Shown one piece after another: positions 51,707 through 60,461 of a DNA stretch of 64,000 nt (positions within the stretch are counted from its first letter, which is position 1; every line of letters starts with the position of its first letter). The stretch is taken from contig RZUM01000006.1 of assembly GCA_004193205.1 (NCBI GenBank), positions 248,001 through 312,000 of the forward strand. The letters are read 5' to 3'. The DNA is from Gordonia sediminis. GTDB taxonomy: Bacteria; Actinomycetota; Actinomycetes; Mycobacteriales; Mycobacteriaceae. The notes under the pieces are model-generated. The model did no database searches. It was not told the DNA's origin and worked only from the letters and a program-made list of their open reading frames with translations. Position numbers and translations under genes: made by a program.

Positions 51707-52108
51707 CGAAACTTCCTTATCTCGACCATTGACGGACGGTCGATGTCACCGATCAAGCACGTAGACGATGGCCCCCTTCGTCACACCGGGCCGTCGCGCG
51801 TGCGGAACGAGGGAGCTGACCCTCTCCTGCGGTCCGGAGAGTGGACCGATATTCCAAAGTGCTGTGCATCACACAGCATTAGTGATACCTCAACGGCTGT
51901 CAAGAGGATCTTGTGACATTTCGAGCACGGGGCGAGACCGCTTGGCCGAAACGGGCTTTGGAGCGAGCGCGAGCTGCGCGTCGACAGAGATCGGAAATCA
52001 CAGGTCGGCTAGAGGTGTCCCTTGACACACCCGCTGACGTATGGTGATATTTCACTGATGCCAGCAACAATCTCACAACCTGTGATTCCCGACGCCCAGG
52101 AGCCTCCA
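51707..52108. promoter_or_regulatory. Control region between the ABC operon and the monooxygenase fragment
   Basis: About 400 bp. TGGACCGATATTCCA at 51842-51856 is an imperfect inverted repeat, faintly similar to the GGTCC palindromes. TGATATTTCACTGA is at 52045-52058. No gene seen. Confidence 0.45.
52044..52058. promoter_or_regulatory. GTGATATTTCACTGA element
   Basis: Matches 34188-34201 over 14 bases and 46611-46622 over 12. It lies 50 nt before the GTG of the monooxygenase fragment. Confidence 0.5.
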
Positions 52109-52240
52109 GTGACCACCATCGAACATATGGCCAGCACTCCCGCGATCGACGGGTCGGTCGGCTGGATCGGTGGGAACTGCTCGTCGACCGGACTGATGCT
52201 CGGGTTCGTCGGCGCCCCCGACGAACTCGTGTTGGCTTAG
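52109..52240 (+). pseudogene. N-terminal-region fragment of a group D flavin monooxygenase (acyl-CoA dehydrogenase fold)
   Basis: A 43-codon frame starts at GTG 52109, 6 nt after AGGAG, and reads TTIEHMASTPAIDGSVGWIG then CSSTGLMLGF, ending at TAG. The IDGSVGW/STG pattern matches the segment IDGSIGWIATIVASSG of the oxygenase at 32874 and its family. The flanking parts of the roughly 390-residue protein are missing. It is most simply the scar of a deleted oxygenase gene that kept its promoter element and ribosome site. A functional 43-residue peptide is unlikely but not excluded. Confidence 0.55.
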
Positions 52241-52287
52241 AAACCGTGAACACCCAGAGAACGTCCACCAAGAAAAGGATAAGAGCA

Positions 52288-53091
52288 GTGACAGTGGAAA
52301 TCACCAAACCCGGCAAGGACTTCCAGCACGGTACGGTGGCCGCCGGTGACTACACGCTCGACTACGCCGCAGCCGGTCCCAGCGACGCTGACGTTACGAT
52401 CGTGTCGTTTCCAGGCTCGGCCGGCCTGGAAATGTCCACCGCCAAAGACCAACTCGCAACGAAATACCGTGTGGTCGAGATCAATCCGCCGGGGTGGGGT
52501 GGCCGCGGAGAACTCACGCAGAAAATGACCATGGGCGAGATCGCAGCCATCCTGTCCGACGCTGCCGACCAGCTGATAGCCGGGCGCTACGTCCTGATCG
52601 GAACATCGATGGGTGGCATCAACGCCATCCACGCCGCCGCCGCTGCACCCGAGCGAGTGCAGGGCATCATCCTCGAAGGCTCCATGGCGCCGGCCCTGCC
52701 CGACGACCTCTGGTTCCCCGAACCGCCCAAGGTCGACCCCGACGCCGCCCCGGCAGAGGGATACCCCCTGCCGCCGGTCAATCCGAAGAAGCCTTGGGCC
52801 GATGAAGATTTCATCCGCGAACAAATGGCGAATCGGGCCCGGATGTTCCCCTGGGTCGAACTGGATATGCTGCCCGAAGACGCACTGGCCGCAGTCGCCG
52901 CGAACGGCACCCCGGTATTGGCCCTGCTCGGAGAGTCCGACGAGATCATGAAACCCGACCAGCAAGGCAGTTTCGCCAAGTACCTCCCCGGATCCGAATT
53001 CCACATCGTGCCCGGCGGCTCGCACGACATCCAGAACACAGCACCCGAGGAATTTGTCGCACTCGTCGAAACATTCGTCGCCGAGGGATAG
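52288..53091 (+). CDS. Alpha/beta-hydrolase
   Basis: 267 residues from GTG 52288, 8 nt after AAAAGGA. In-frame alternatives are GTG 52294 and GTG 52246. The catalytic triad is visible as Ser in LIGTSMGGINAIH, Asp in LLGESDEIMK and His in VPGGSHDIQN. The cap region is rich in prolines (GYPLPPVNPKKPWADED). It may hydrolyse an ester, lactone or C-C bond in the pathway served by the adjacent monooxygenase and transporter. It converges with the SDR at 53138 across 46 bp. Confidence 0.87.
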   Translation: MTVEITKPGKDFQHGTVAAGDYTLDYAAAGPSDADVTIVSFPGSAGLEMSTAKDQLATKYRVVEINPPGWGGRGELTQKMTMGEIAAILSDAADQLIAGRYVLIGTSMGGINAIHAAAAAPERVQGIILEGSMAPALPDDLWFPEPPKVDPDAAPAEGYPLPPVNPKKPWADEDFIREQMANRARMFPWVELDMLPEDALAAVAANGTPVLALLGESDEIMKPDQQGSFAKYLPGSEFHIVPGGSHDIQNTAPEEFVALVETFVAEG

Positions 53092-53137
53092 AGCCGGGTT
53101 CAAATCCGCCGAGCCGGGGCCGCTGTGTGCGGATCGC

Positions 53138-53737
53138 CTAGTACCCGACGCGATATGTGTGTCCGGTGTCGATGCCCTCAACCGACCGCACAAATGCTTC
53201 GGCGACGTGGGTCACCGGAACCGGCCGGAACCCGGGAAAAAACGTCCCGTACTTCGGCATCGATTCTTCCACCACGGTGGGACTGACAGCATTGATGCGG
53301 ATGCCGCGCGGCATTTCAGCAGCAGCAGCGACGACGAACGACTCGAGGCCGCCGTTGACGGTGGAGGAGATCGAGCCGGTGGCGATCGGTTCGCGCGCAA
53401 GCACGCCGGTGATGAGAGTGAATGAACCGCCGTCGTTCACGTGGTGCAGCCCGCGCAGAACCAGGTTGATCTGGCCACCGAGCTTATTGGTGAACCCCGT
53501 GGTGAAGTCGTCCGAGGTGGCGTCGGTGAGACCGACGAACGGCGCGCCGCCGGCTGCGCAGACCACGGCATCGACCCGCCCGATCTCTGCGTAGAGGTGA
53601 TCGATCGACTCTGCGCTTGTCATATCGACCTGCACATCGCTCGATCTCGAGACTGGGATCACCGTATGACTGCCGCCAAGCGCACGTGCAGTCGCGGCGC
53701 CGATGGTGCCCGTGGCACCGATGAGAAGGACTTTCAT
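53138..53737 (-). CDS. Short SDR-fold oxidoreductase without the YxxxK motif
   Basis: 199 residues. The Rossmann motif is VLLIGATGTIGAATARALGG, with VVCAAGGAPF and the end INAVSPTVVEESMPKYG. Where Tyr-x-x-x-Lys is expected the sequence is GSISSTVNGGLESFV. A family of short SDR-like proteins with this pattern exists, so this is not necessarily decay. The reaction is unknown. It follows the proline-racemase-like gene by 33 nt on the same strand and is probably co-transcribed with it. Confidence 0.82.
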   Translation of the reverse strand: MKVLLIGATGTIGAATARALGGSHTVIPVSRSSDVQVDMTSAESIDHLYAEIGRVDAVVCAAGGAPFVGLTDATSDDFTTGFTNKLGGQINLVLRGLHHVNDGGSFTLITGVLAREPIATGSISSTVNGGLESFVVAAAAEMPRGIRINAVSPTVVEESMPKYGTFFPGFRPVPVTHVAEAFVRSVEGIDTGHTYRVGY

Positions 53738-53770
53738 GACTCTCCTATGAGCTGGGCGACAATGCGATGG

Positions 53771-54820
53771 TCAGTCGACCTTCATCCAGGTGTCGCTGGG
53801 CGTGTAGCCGTGCGGGAAGGGATCGGCCGGATCAAGGACCAATTGGTTGAAGGAAGTGATCCACGACCGGCCCGCCACGCTGGGAATGACCGCTGCGCGG
53901 TCACCGACCGACGTGGTGTTCTCGACCCACGAGTCGAAATGAGATCCGATGAGCGATTCGTGTCGGAAGAGCTGACCGACTTGGATCTCACCGCGTGCGT
54001 GAAGTAGCGCCAGCCGCGCGGAGGTGCCTGTCCCACAAGGTGAACGGTCTACCCTGCCCGGTGAGACGATCACCGCATTCTTGGAGATCACGATCTCCTT
54101 GCCCTCGGCATCGGTCTCGCGCCGGAGGGGTCCGGTGAACGCGGTCTGGGTGATGCCAGGGATCTGCGGGTTGACGGGATGCTCGACCACAAGTTGTTCG
54201 GCTGCCGCTGTCTTGACGCGTTGGCCGACTTCGCACAGCTGACGCGCTTCGTCGGACCGTAACGAGAACCCGAGAGCATCGGCATCGACGAGGACGTAGG
54301 TCATTCCGCCGTAGGCGACGTCGACCGTGATGTCGCCAAGACCCGGCACGTCGATTGTCTCGGCCAAGTGGTAGACGAACGCAGGCTGGTTATACAGCTT
54401 CGCGCTGAGCACCTTCCCATCCCGGCACTCGCACTGCACCTTGATGATCCCGGCCGGGGACTCGAGGACCAGCTCGGTGAGCGGTTCCTCCATCGGGAGC
54501 ATCCCGGTTTCGAGAAGCACCGTGGCGACACACATCGTGTTCGAGCCCGACATGGCGGGATACTCAGTCGACTCCAAGATCACATAGCCTAGCTGTGCGT
54601 CCGGATGGTTCGACGGCAGCACGATATTCGCGTTGTGCCACACCGCACCTCGCGGCTCGAACAACAGAAGTTCGCGCAGCTGGTCGAGGTTCTGTTCGAG
54701 ATAGACACGCTTGTCGAACATGGTCTCGCCCGGCACGTTGCCAACGCCTCCGACGACGACCTTTCCCGATTCACCTTCTGCGTGGCAATCCACCACGTTG
54801 AGCATGCGACTGAACTTCAC
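53771..54820 (-). CDS. Proline racemase/trans-3-hydroxyproline dehydratase family protein
   Basis: 349 residues. The family core is present: VVDCHAEGESGKVVVGG at the N-terminus, the first active-site loop at 90-97 and the second as DRSPCGTGTSARLALLHARG with Cys262. In place of the usual MCGHG/N loop this protein has M90-S-G-S93-N-T, so the first cysteine is serine and the following histidine is serine. Ser/Cys pairs occur in hydroxyproline epimerases and dehydratases, but loss of the histidine is unusual. The substrate may be a hydroxyproline or another 2-amino acid. It faces the FadR-type GntR gene across a region with a CCTTAAAGG inverted repeat. Confidence 0.87.
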   Translation of the reverse strand: MKFSRMLNVVDCHAEGESGKVVVGGVGNVPGETMFDKRVYLEQNLDQLRELLLFEPRGAVWHNANIVLPSNHPDAQLGYVILESTEYPAMSGSNTMCVATVLLETGMLPMEEPLTELVLESPAGIIKVQCECRDGKVLSAKLYNQPAFVYHLAETIDVPGLGDITVDVAYGGMTYVLVDADALGFSLRSDEARQLCEVGQRVKTAAAEQLVVEHPVNPQIPGITQTAFTGPLRRETDAEGKEIVISKNAVIVSPGRVDRSPCGTGTSARLALLHARGEIQVGQLFRHESLIGSHFDSWVENTTSVGDRAAVIPSVAGRSWITSFNQLVLDPADPFPHGYTPSDTWMKVD

Positions 54821-54892
54821 TGGAACCTCCGCTTACGGCCTATTCGACGAGCACACGCCCCGCCTTACCGACTCCAAGCTAGAACAACCAAC

Positions 54893-54923
54893 CCTTAAAG
54901 GCAAGGTTCTATGTCCTTTAAGG
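54893..54923. promoter_or_regulatory. Inverted repeat CCTTAAAGG-N13-CCTTTAAGG
   Basis: Perfect 9-bp arms (54893-54901 and 54915-54923) in the 209-bp gap between the racemase-like gene and the FadR-type regulator. Likely the regulator's operator. Confidence 0.55.
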
Positions 54924-55029
54924 TCCTTCGGGAGCGGCCGAACCTACTGAGATCTGCAAGCAACTACCCGATAGAGGCGGGTACGTTTATCCTTTGAGTT
55001 GAGGATGAGCCGCTGAGAGGAGGCACCCG

Positions 55030-55788
55030 ATGCGTGAGTTCACGCCGGTCCGGACGCGAAGCGTGGCCGGTGACATCGTCGGCCAGATCGTTGATCGGAT
55101 CAAGACCGGTGAGTTGAAAGTCGGTGATGCGCTTCCGGGTGAACGGGCCCTCGCCACACAGATGGACGTTTCACGGCCGAGTGTGAGCGCAGCGATGGCG
55201 CGACTCACCGATGCGGGGATAGTCAAGCGGCGTCCCGGACGGAACGGAAACCCCGAGATCATCTCCATCTGGATCCCCGACGACCTCGTCGAATCCGGCG
55301 AGTCCGAGGGCCGAGCGCTGGAGAACGAGGACATCTTCCGCGTCCTCGAGGCGCGCAAGACACTCGAACCGCGCATTGCCCAACTCGCAGCATTCCGGGC
55401 CACGGAGAAAGACTTCCGCGATCTGCAGGAATCCATCGACTTGCTTGCCGCCAACCGGGACAACATCGCCCGGGCAGAACAGGCCGAGTTGTTGTTTCAC
55501 CGACGCATGTGGCAGGCAGCCCGCAACAGTTCGCTGCAGAACATGATGATCGGGCTCGAGAAAGAACTCGCCCCGATTCATGACATGATGCTGCGAACGC
55601 CGGAGGATTACGCGGCGGGAATTGAACTGCATACCGCGACACTGGCGGCGTTGCGGCGCGGCGACCCGTTGGAGATCGAACAGGAGATGTATCGTCACCT
55701 GGGACATTTCGAGGCCATTGTCGCTGATGTGTTGCAGAGCGGCGCGCAGCGCCAGAAGCCCGATTTCCTCGTCACCGGTGTCAGCTAG
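55030..55788 (+). CDS. GntR family regulator, FadR/FCD type
   Basis: 252 residues with AGGAGG before the ATG. The wHTH is GQIVDRIKTGELKVGDALPG, ERALATQMDVSRPSVSAAMA and ARLTDAGIVKRRPGRNG. The FCD domain follows (about 95-235), with ARAEQAELLFHRRMWQAARN, in which the E/H metal-ligand positions are recognisable. It probably controls the divergent racemase-like/SDR operon in response to its substrate. Its 3' end overlaps the convergent PucR gene by 8 nt. Confidence 0.9.
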   Translation: MREFTPVRTRSVAGDIVGQIVDRIKTGELKVGDALPGERALATQMDVSRPSVSAAMARLTDAGIVKRRPGRNGNPEIISIWIPDDLVESGESEGRALENEDIFRVLEARKTLEPRIAQLAAFRATEKDFRDLQESIDLLAANRDNIARAEQAELLFHRRMWQAARNSSLQNMMIGLEKELAPIHDMMLRTPEDYAAGIELHTATLAALRRGDPLEIEQEMYRHLGHFEAIVADVLQSGAQRQKPDFLVTGVS

Positions 55789-57418
55789 CGAAGCCAGGGC
55801 CCACTCGCTGTGTCCGTGATCTCACCTGCGCGTCGTAGACCAGCAGCGCAACATGCAGCGACAGGGTCGCATCCGAATCCGACAAGTCAACACCGAGAAG
55901 TCGTTGCAGGGTGTCGAGTCGTTTGTAGAGTGCAGGACGGCTCAGATGCAGGGCGTGCGCGACGGCCGCCTTGTTCCCACTATGGCGAAGGTAGGCGCGC
56001 AGCACTTCGAGCTGTGCCAATAGATCCGACGCGTCGAGCGACATGAGGGACCGTAGCTCGGTCTCGGCGAACGTCTGCACCCGTGGGTCGTCTTTCAGCA
56101 GTGCGACAAGTCCTCGGAGACGTACGTCGGCTGCCCGGTAGAACGGCCGAGTTGACCCCTTCATCGCGCTTGCCACCTCGGCGACGTGCGCAGCCTCGCG
56201 GAGGTTGCGGATCGCGTCGGAAATGTTGGAGTCCGACTCGCCGACCGCGGTGACACTGGTGCATGCGTCGTCGAGGCGTAGGAGCGCACCTCGGATGCTG
56301 GTCCCGATCGCGCTGAGCGCCGCGTCGAGTTTGCCGGCTTGTGTTGGCTTCACCGCCACGACGGCGCCGACCTCGCCATCGCGACGGGTAGCAAACAGGC
56401 CCGTGTGGCCCAGCGCTCGCACCGAGTGCGACACCGCGTCGAGCACTTGGACATTGCGCCGCTGGATGGCTACCGGATCCTCGTCAGGCTGCGCCGAGAA
56501 TCGGACGGCAAGTGGAATGTAGCTGTGCGCCTGTAACATTCCCAGTGCGTGCGCCCGCGCGGCTACCTCTACCTCGTCGGTGATCCGACGCTCCAAGACA
56601 TCATCGATCAGCCCGCTTTGCGCCTTCTGATGCAGTCCGGTTCGATCACGTTCGATCATGCGGTGAAGCGCGAGCGCCACCGCGGCCCGCTCCAACACCG
56701 TGTTCGCGCGTGCGCGATGTTCTGGGACTCCTGGGACGATGAGGCGCCCCCATGCCTCTCCACGCGGGCCCACCGTGGTGGTGGTCCAGTCCTCGGATTC
56801 TCGACGGTCCCCCGGACTCGACCGCGAGCGCCGCTCCCAGTCGCGCAGCAATGACGCGGCACTCGACCCGGACGTGGCCGAGGCCGCAAGAACCAGATGG
56901 GACAGATCTTCCAGTACCACAGGCTCATTGAGCATTCGCGACGCGGCCTCGACGATGCCGTTGACGGATGCACGCTGCATGCTCAGCTCGGTGAACGTCT
57001 CATGCACCAGACGATCGAAGGCAACCACTTCGTACTGCTCGGCGACGATCCGCCGGTGCACAGCCTCGGTGACATCGACGAACCTGACGGTGCGATGCAA
57101 GACAACGAGGGCCAAGTTGTATGACTTTGCCAGATCCGCAACTGTGACAGGCAACTCCGGCAATGAGCTTCCCAACTCGACGATCACCCCAACAGCACCT
57201 GCCTCCGACACGCTCTTCAGGTACGTCTCCGGCGAATTCGCCAGCGGGGCACCGGTGGTCAGCACCAGTTCGCCACCTTGAAGCAGCCCTGAGAGGTCAG
57301 CGACATCGCCGACATGGACCCAACGGATCGAATCGGACCATCGGCACCTACTCAGGACCTCGGGTGCACCGCCCTGCAGCTCGGGCAGTCCGACGACATC
57401 ATCGATGGTCACGCTCAT
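55781..57418 (-). CDS. PucR family transcriptional regulator
   Basis: 545 residues. The N-terminal PucR domain is about 5-125 (LLQGGELVLTTGAPL). A GGDEF-like middle lies at about 300-415. The C-terminal PucR HTH (about 470-530) has LRAYLRHSGNKAAVAHALHL and PALYKRLDTLQRLLG. It diverges from mmsA with 127 bp between start codons and is the probable regulator of the mmsA/aminotransferase/glutamate dehydrogenase operon. Full-length relatives control purine, GABA or polyamine use in other bacteria. It is similar in layout to the regulator at 2840. Confidence 0.9.
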   Translation of the reverse strand: MSVTIDDVVGLPELQGGAPEVLSRCRWSDSIRWVHVGDVADLSGLLQGGELVLTTGAPLANSPETYLKSVSEAGAVGVIVELGSSLPELPVTVADLAKSYNLALVVLHRTVRFVDVTEAVHRRIVAEQYEVVAFDRLVHETFTELSMQRASVNGIVEAASRMLNEPVVLEDLSHLVLAASATSGSSAASLLRDWERRSRSSPGDRRESEDWTTTTVGPRGEAWGRLIVPGVPEHRARANTVLERAAVALALHRMIERDRTGLHQKAQSGLIDDVLERRITDEVEVAARAHALGMLQAHSYIPLAVRFSAQPDEDPVAIQRRNVQVLDAVSHSVRALGHTGLFATRRDGEVGAVVAVKPTQAGKLDAALSAIGTSIRGALLRLDDACTSVTAVGESDSNISDAIRNLREAAHVAEVASAMKGSTRPFYRAADVRLRGLVALLKDDPRVQTFAETELRSLMSLDASDLLAQLEVLRAYLRHSGNKAAVAHALHLSRPALYKRLDTLQRLLGVDLSDSDATLSLHVALLVYDAQVRSRTQRVGPGFAS

Positions 57419-57447
57419 TTACAGAGTGTAGCCCAGAAGAGCCTATA

Positions 57448-57461
57448 CGTTACAGACTGAT
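57448..57461. promoter_or_regulatory. Element CGTTACAGACTGAT
   Basis: Differs at one base from CGTTGCAGACTGAT at 4510-4523. Both lie in gaps between a full-length pucR gene and a divergent catabolic operon. It is 30 nt from the pucR start and 85 nt from the mmsA start. Possible PucR-family site. Confidence 0.4.
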
Positions 57462-57545
57462 CGATTCGGTGAGCGCTGAGGTCCCGCATGCTGGTCCTAC
57501 CGCCGGATGCATTTCCGGTTTCTGTCCGATTTCGAAAGGTCTTCC

Positions 57546-59066
<1,521 letters not shown>

Positions 59067-59075
59067 GGAACACCC

Positions 59076-60461
59076 ATGACCATCGTGAACGACCTCACCG
59101 CGCTGCCCAACGGTCTGTCCGTGGATCAAGCGACGACAGAAGCAGCGCGCGCCTACGAGCTCGACCGCGCCCACGTTTTTCACTCCTGGTCGGCGCAGGC
59201 CCAGATCTCGCCGATGACCATCACCGCCGCCCGTGGCTCCTACGTCTGGGACGGCAATGGCAACCGGCTTCTGGACTTCTCGTCGCAACTGGTGAACACC
59301 AACATCGGACACCAGCACCCGCGGGTGGTGGAGGCCATCCGAGCCCAGGCCGCCAAGTTGTGCACTGTCGCCCCCCAGCACGTCAATGATGCCCGCTCCG
59401 AAGCGGCCCGGCTGATCACCGCATACACGCCAGACGGATTGAACAAGGTCTTCTTCACCAACGGCGGCGCCGATGCCAACGAGCACGCAGTCCGTATGGC
59501 CCGGTTGCACACCGGCCGTTACAAGGTGTTGTCGCGCTACCGCTCCTACCATGGCGGCACCGACACCGCGATCAACCTGACGGGTGATCCGCGCCGATGG
59601 CCCAACGACTATGCCAGCAGTGGCGTCGTCCACTTCTTCGGGCCGTTCCAGTATCGCTCTCGCTTCCACGCCGACTCCGAAGCGCAGGAGTGCGAGCGCG
59701 CGCTGGACCACCTCGACGAGGTCATCCGCATGGAGGGCCCGTCGACCATCGCAGCGATCGTCCTCGAGACCATCCCCGGCACGGCCGGCATCATGGTCCC
59801 CCCGCCCGGCTACCTGCAGGGCGTTCGGGAGTTGTGCGACCGCTACGGGATCATGTACATCGCCGACGAGGTCATGGCCGGATTCGGTCGCAGCGGAAAG
59901 TGGTTCTCGCTCGACCACTTCGACGTCACCCCGGACCTGCTGACCTTCGCCAAAGGCGTCAATTCCGGATATGTGCCGCTGGGGGGCGTGGCGATCAACG
60001 ACGCGATCGCCGAGACATTCGCACACCGCTCGTACCCAGGTGGTCTCACGTATTCCGGACATCCGCTGGCGACGGCTGCCGCGGTGGCGACCATCCGGGC
60101 GATGGAGGACGAAGACATCGTCGGGAATGCGGCGCGCATCGGTGAACACGTCATCGGGCCGGCGCTGCGTGCATTCGCCGAGCAGCACCCCAGCGTCGGC
60201 GATGTCCGCGGCGCGGGCGTGTTCTGGGCGGTGGAACTGGTGTCCGATCGCGATTCCAAAGAGCCACTGGCACCGTATGGTTCCAGCAGCCCAGCGATGA
60301 ATGAAGTCCTGGCAGCATGCAAGTCTGCGGGCCTCCTGCCCTTCGCGAACTTCAACCGCATCCACATTGTTCCACCCTGCACGGTCAGCGAAGACGAGGC
60401 CAATGAAGGACTCGCCATCGTCGACCGGGCACTTGAGGTCGCCGACCGGCACACCCGATGA
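59076..60461 (+). CDS. Class III aminotransferase, omega-amino acid (beta-alanine-type)
   Basis: 461 residues of the PLP-dependent class III family. The cofactor lysine is K293 in LLTFAKGVNSGYVPLGGV. The Asp contacting the pyridine nitrogen is D264 in YIADEVMAGFGRSG. The substrate side shows VFFTNGGADANEHAVRMARL and the SYHGGTDTA loop. The pattern suits omega-amino-acid:pyruvate or 2-oxoglutarate aminotransferases (beta-alanine, GABA, taurine). The neighbouring mmsA makes beta-alanine or 3-aminoisobutyrate the best guess. Its stop overlaps the start of the glutamate dehydrogenase gene (ATGA at 60458-60461), suggesting glutamate is the amino product. Confidence 0.9.
   Translation: MTIVNDLTALPNGLSVDQATTEAARAYELDRAHVFHSWSAQAQISPMTITAARGSYVWDGNGNRLLDFSSQLVNTNIGHQHPRVVEAIRAQAAKLCTVAPQHVNDARSEAARLITAYTPDGLNKVFFTNGGADANEHAVRMARLHTGRYKVLSRYRSYHGGTDTAINLTGDPRRWPNDYASSGVVHFFGPFQYRSRFHADSEAQECERALDHLDEVIRMEGPSTIAAIVLETIPGTAGIMVPPPGYLQGVRELCDRYGIMYIADEVMAGFGRSGKWFSLDHFDVTPDLLTFAKGVNSGYVPLGGVAINDAIAETFAHRSYPGGLTYSGHPLATAAAVATIRAMEDEDIVGNAARIGEHVIGPALRAFAEQHPSVGDVRGAGVFWAVELVSDRDSKEPLAPYGSSSPAMNEVLAACKSAGLLPFANFNRIHIVPPCTVSEDEANEGLAIVDRALEVADRHTR

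Noticed and set aside
53138-53737. SDR without YxxxK as a decayed gene
   Set aside because: The replacement pattern (SISSTVNGG) and intact frame match a known short SDR-like family, so absence of the motif is not evidence of decay.
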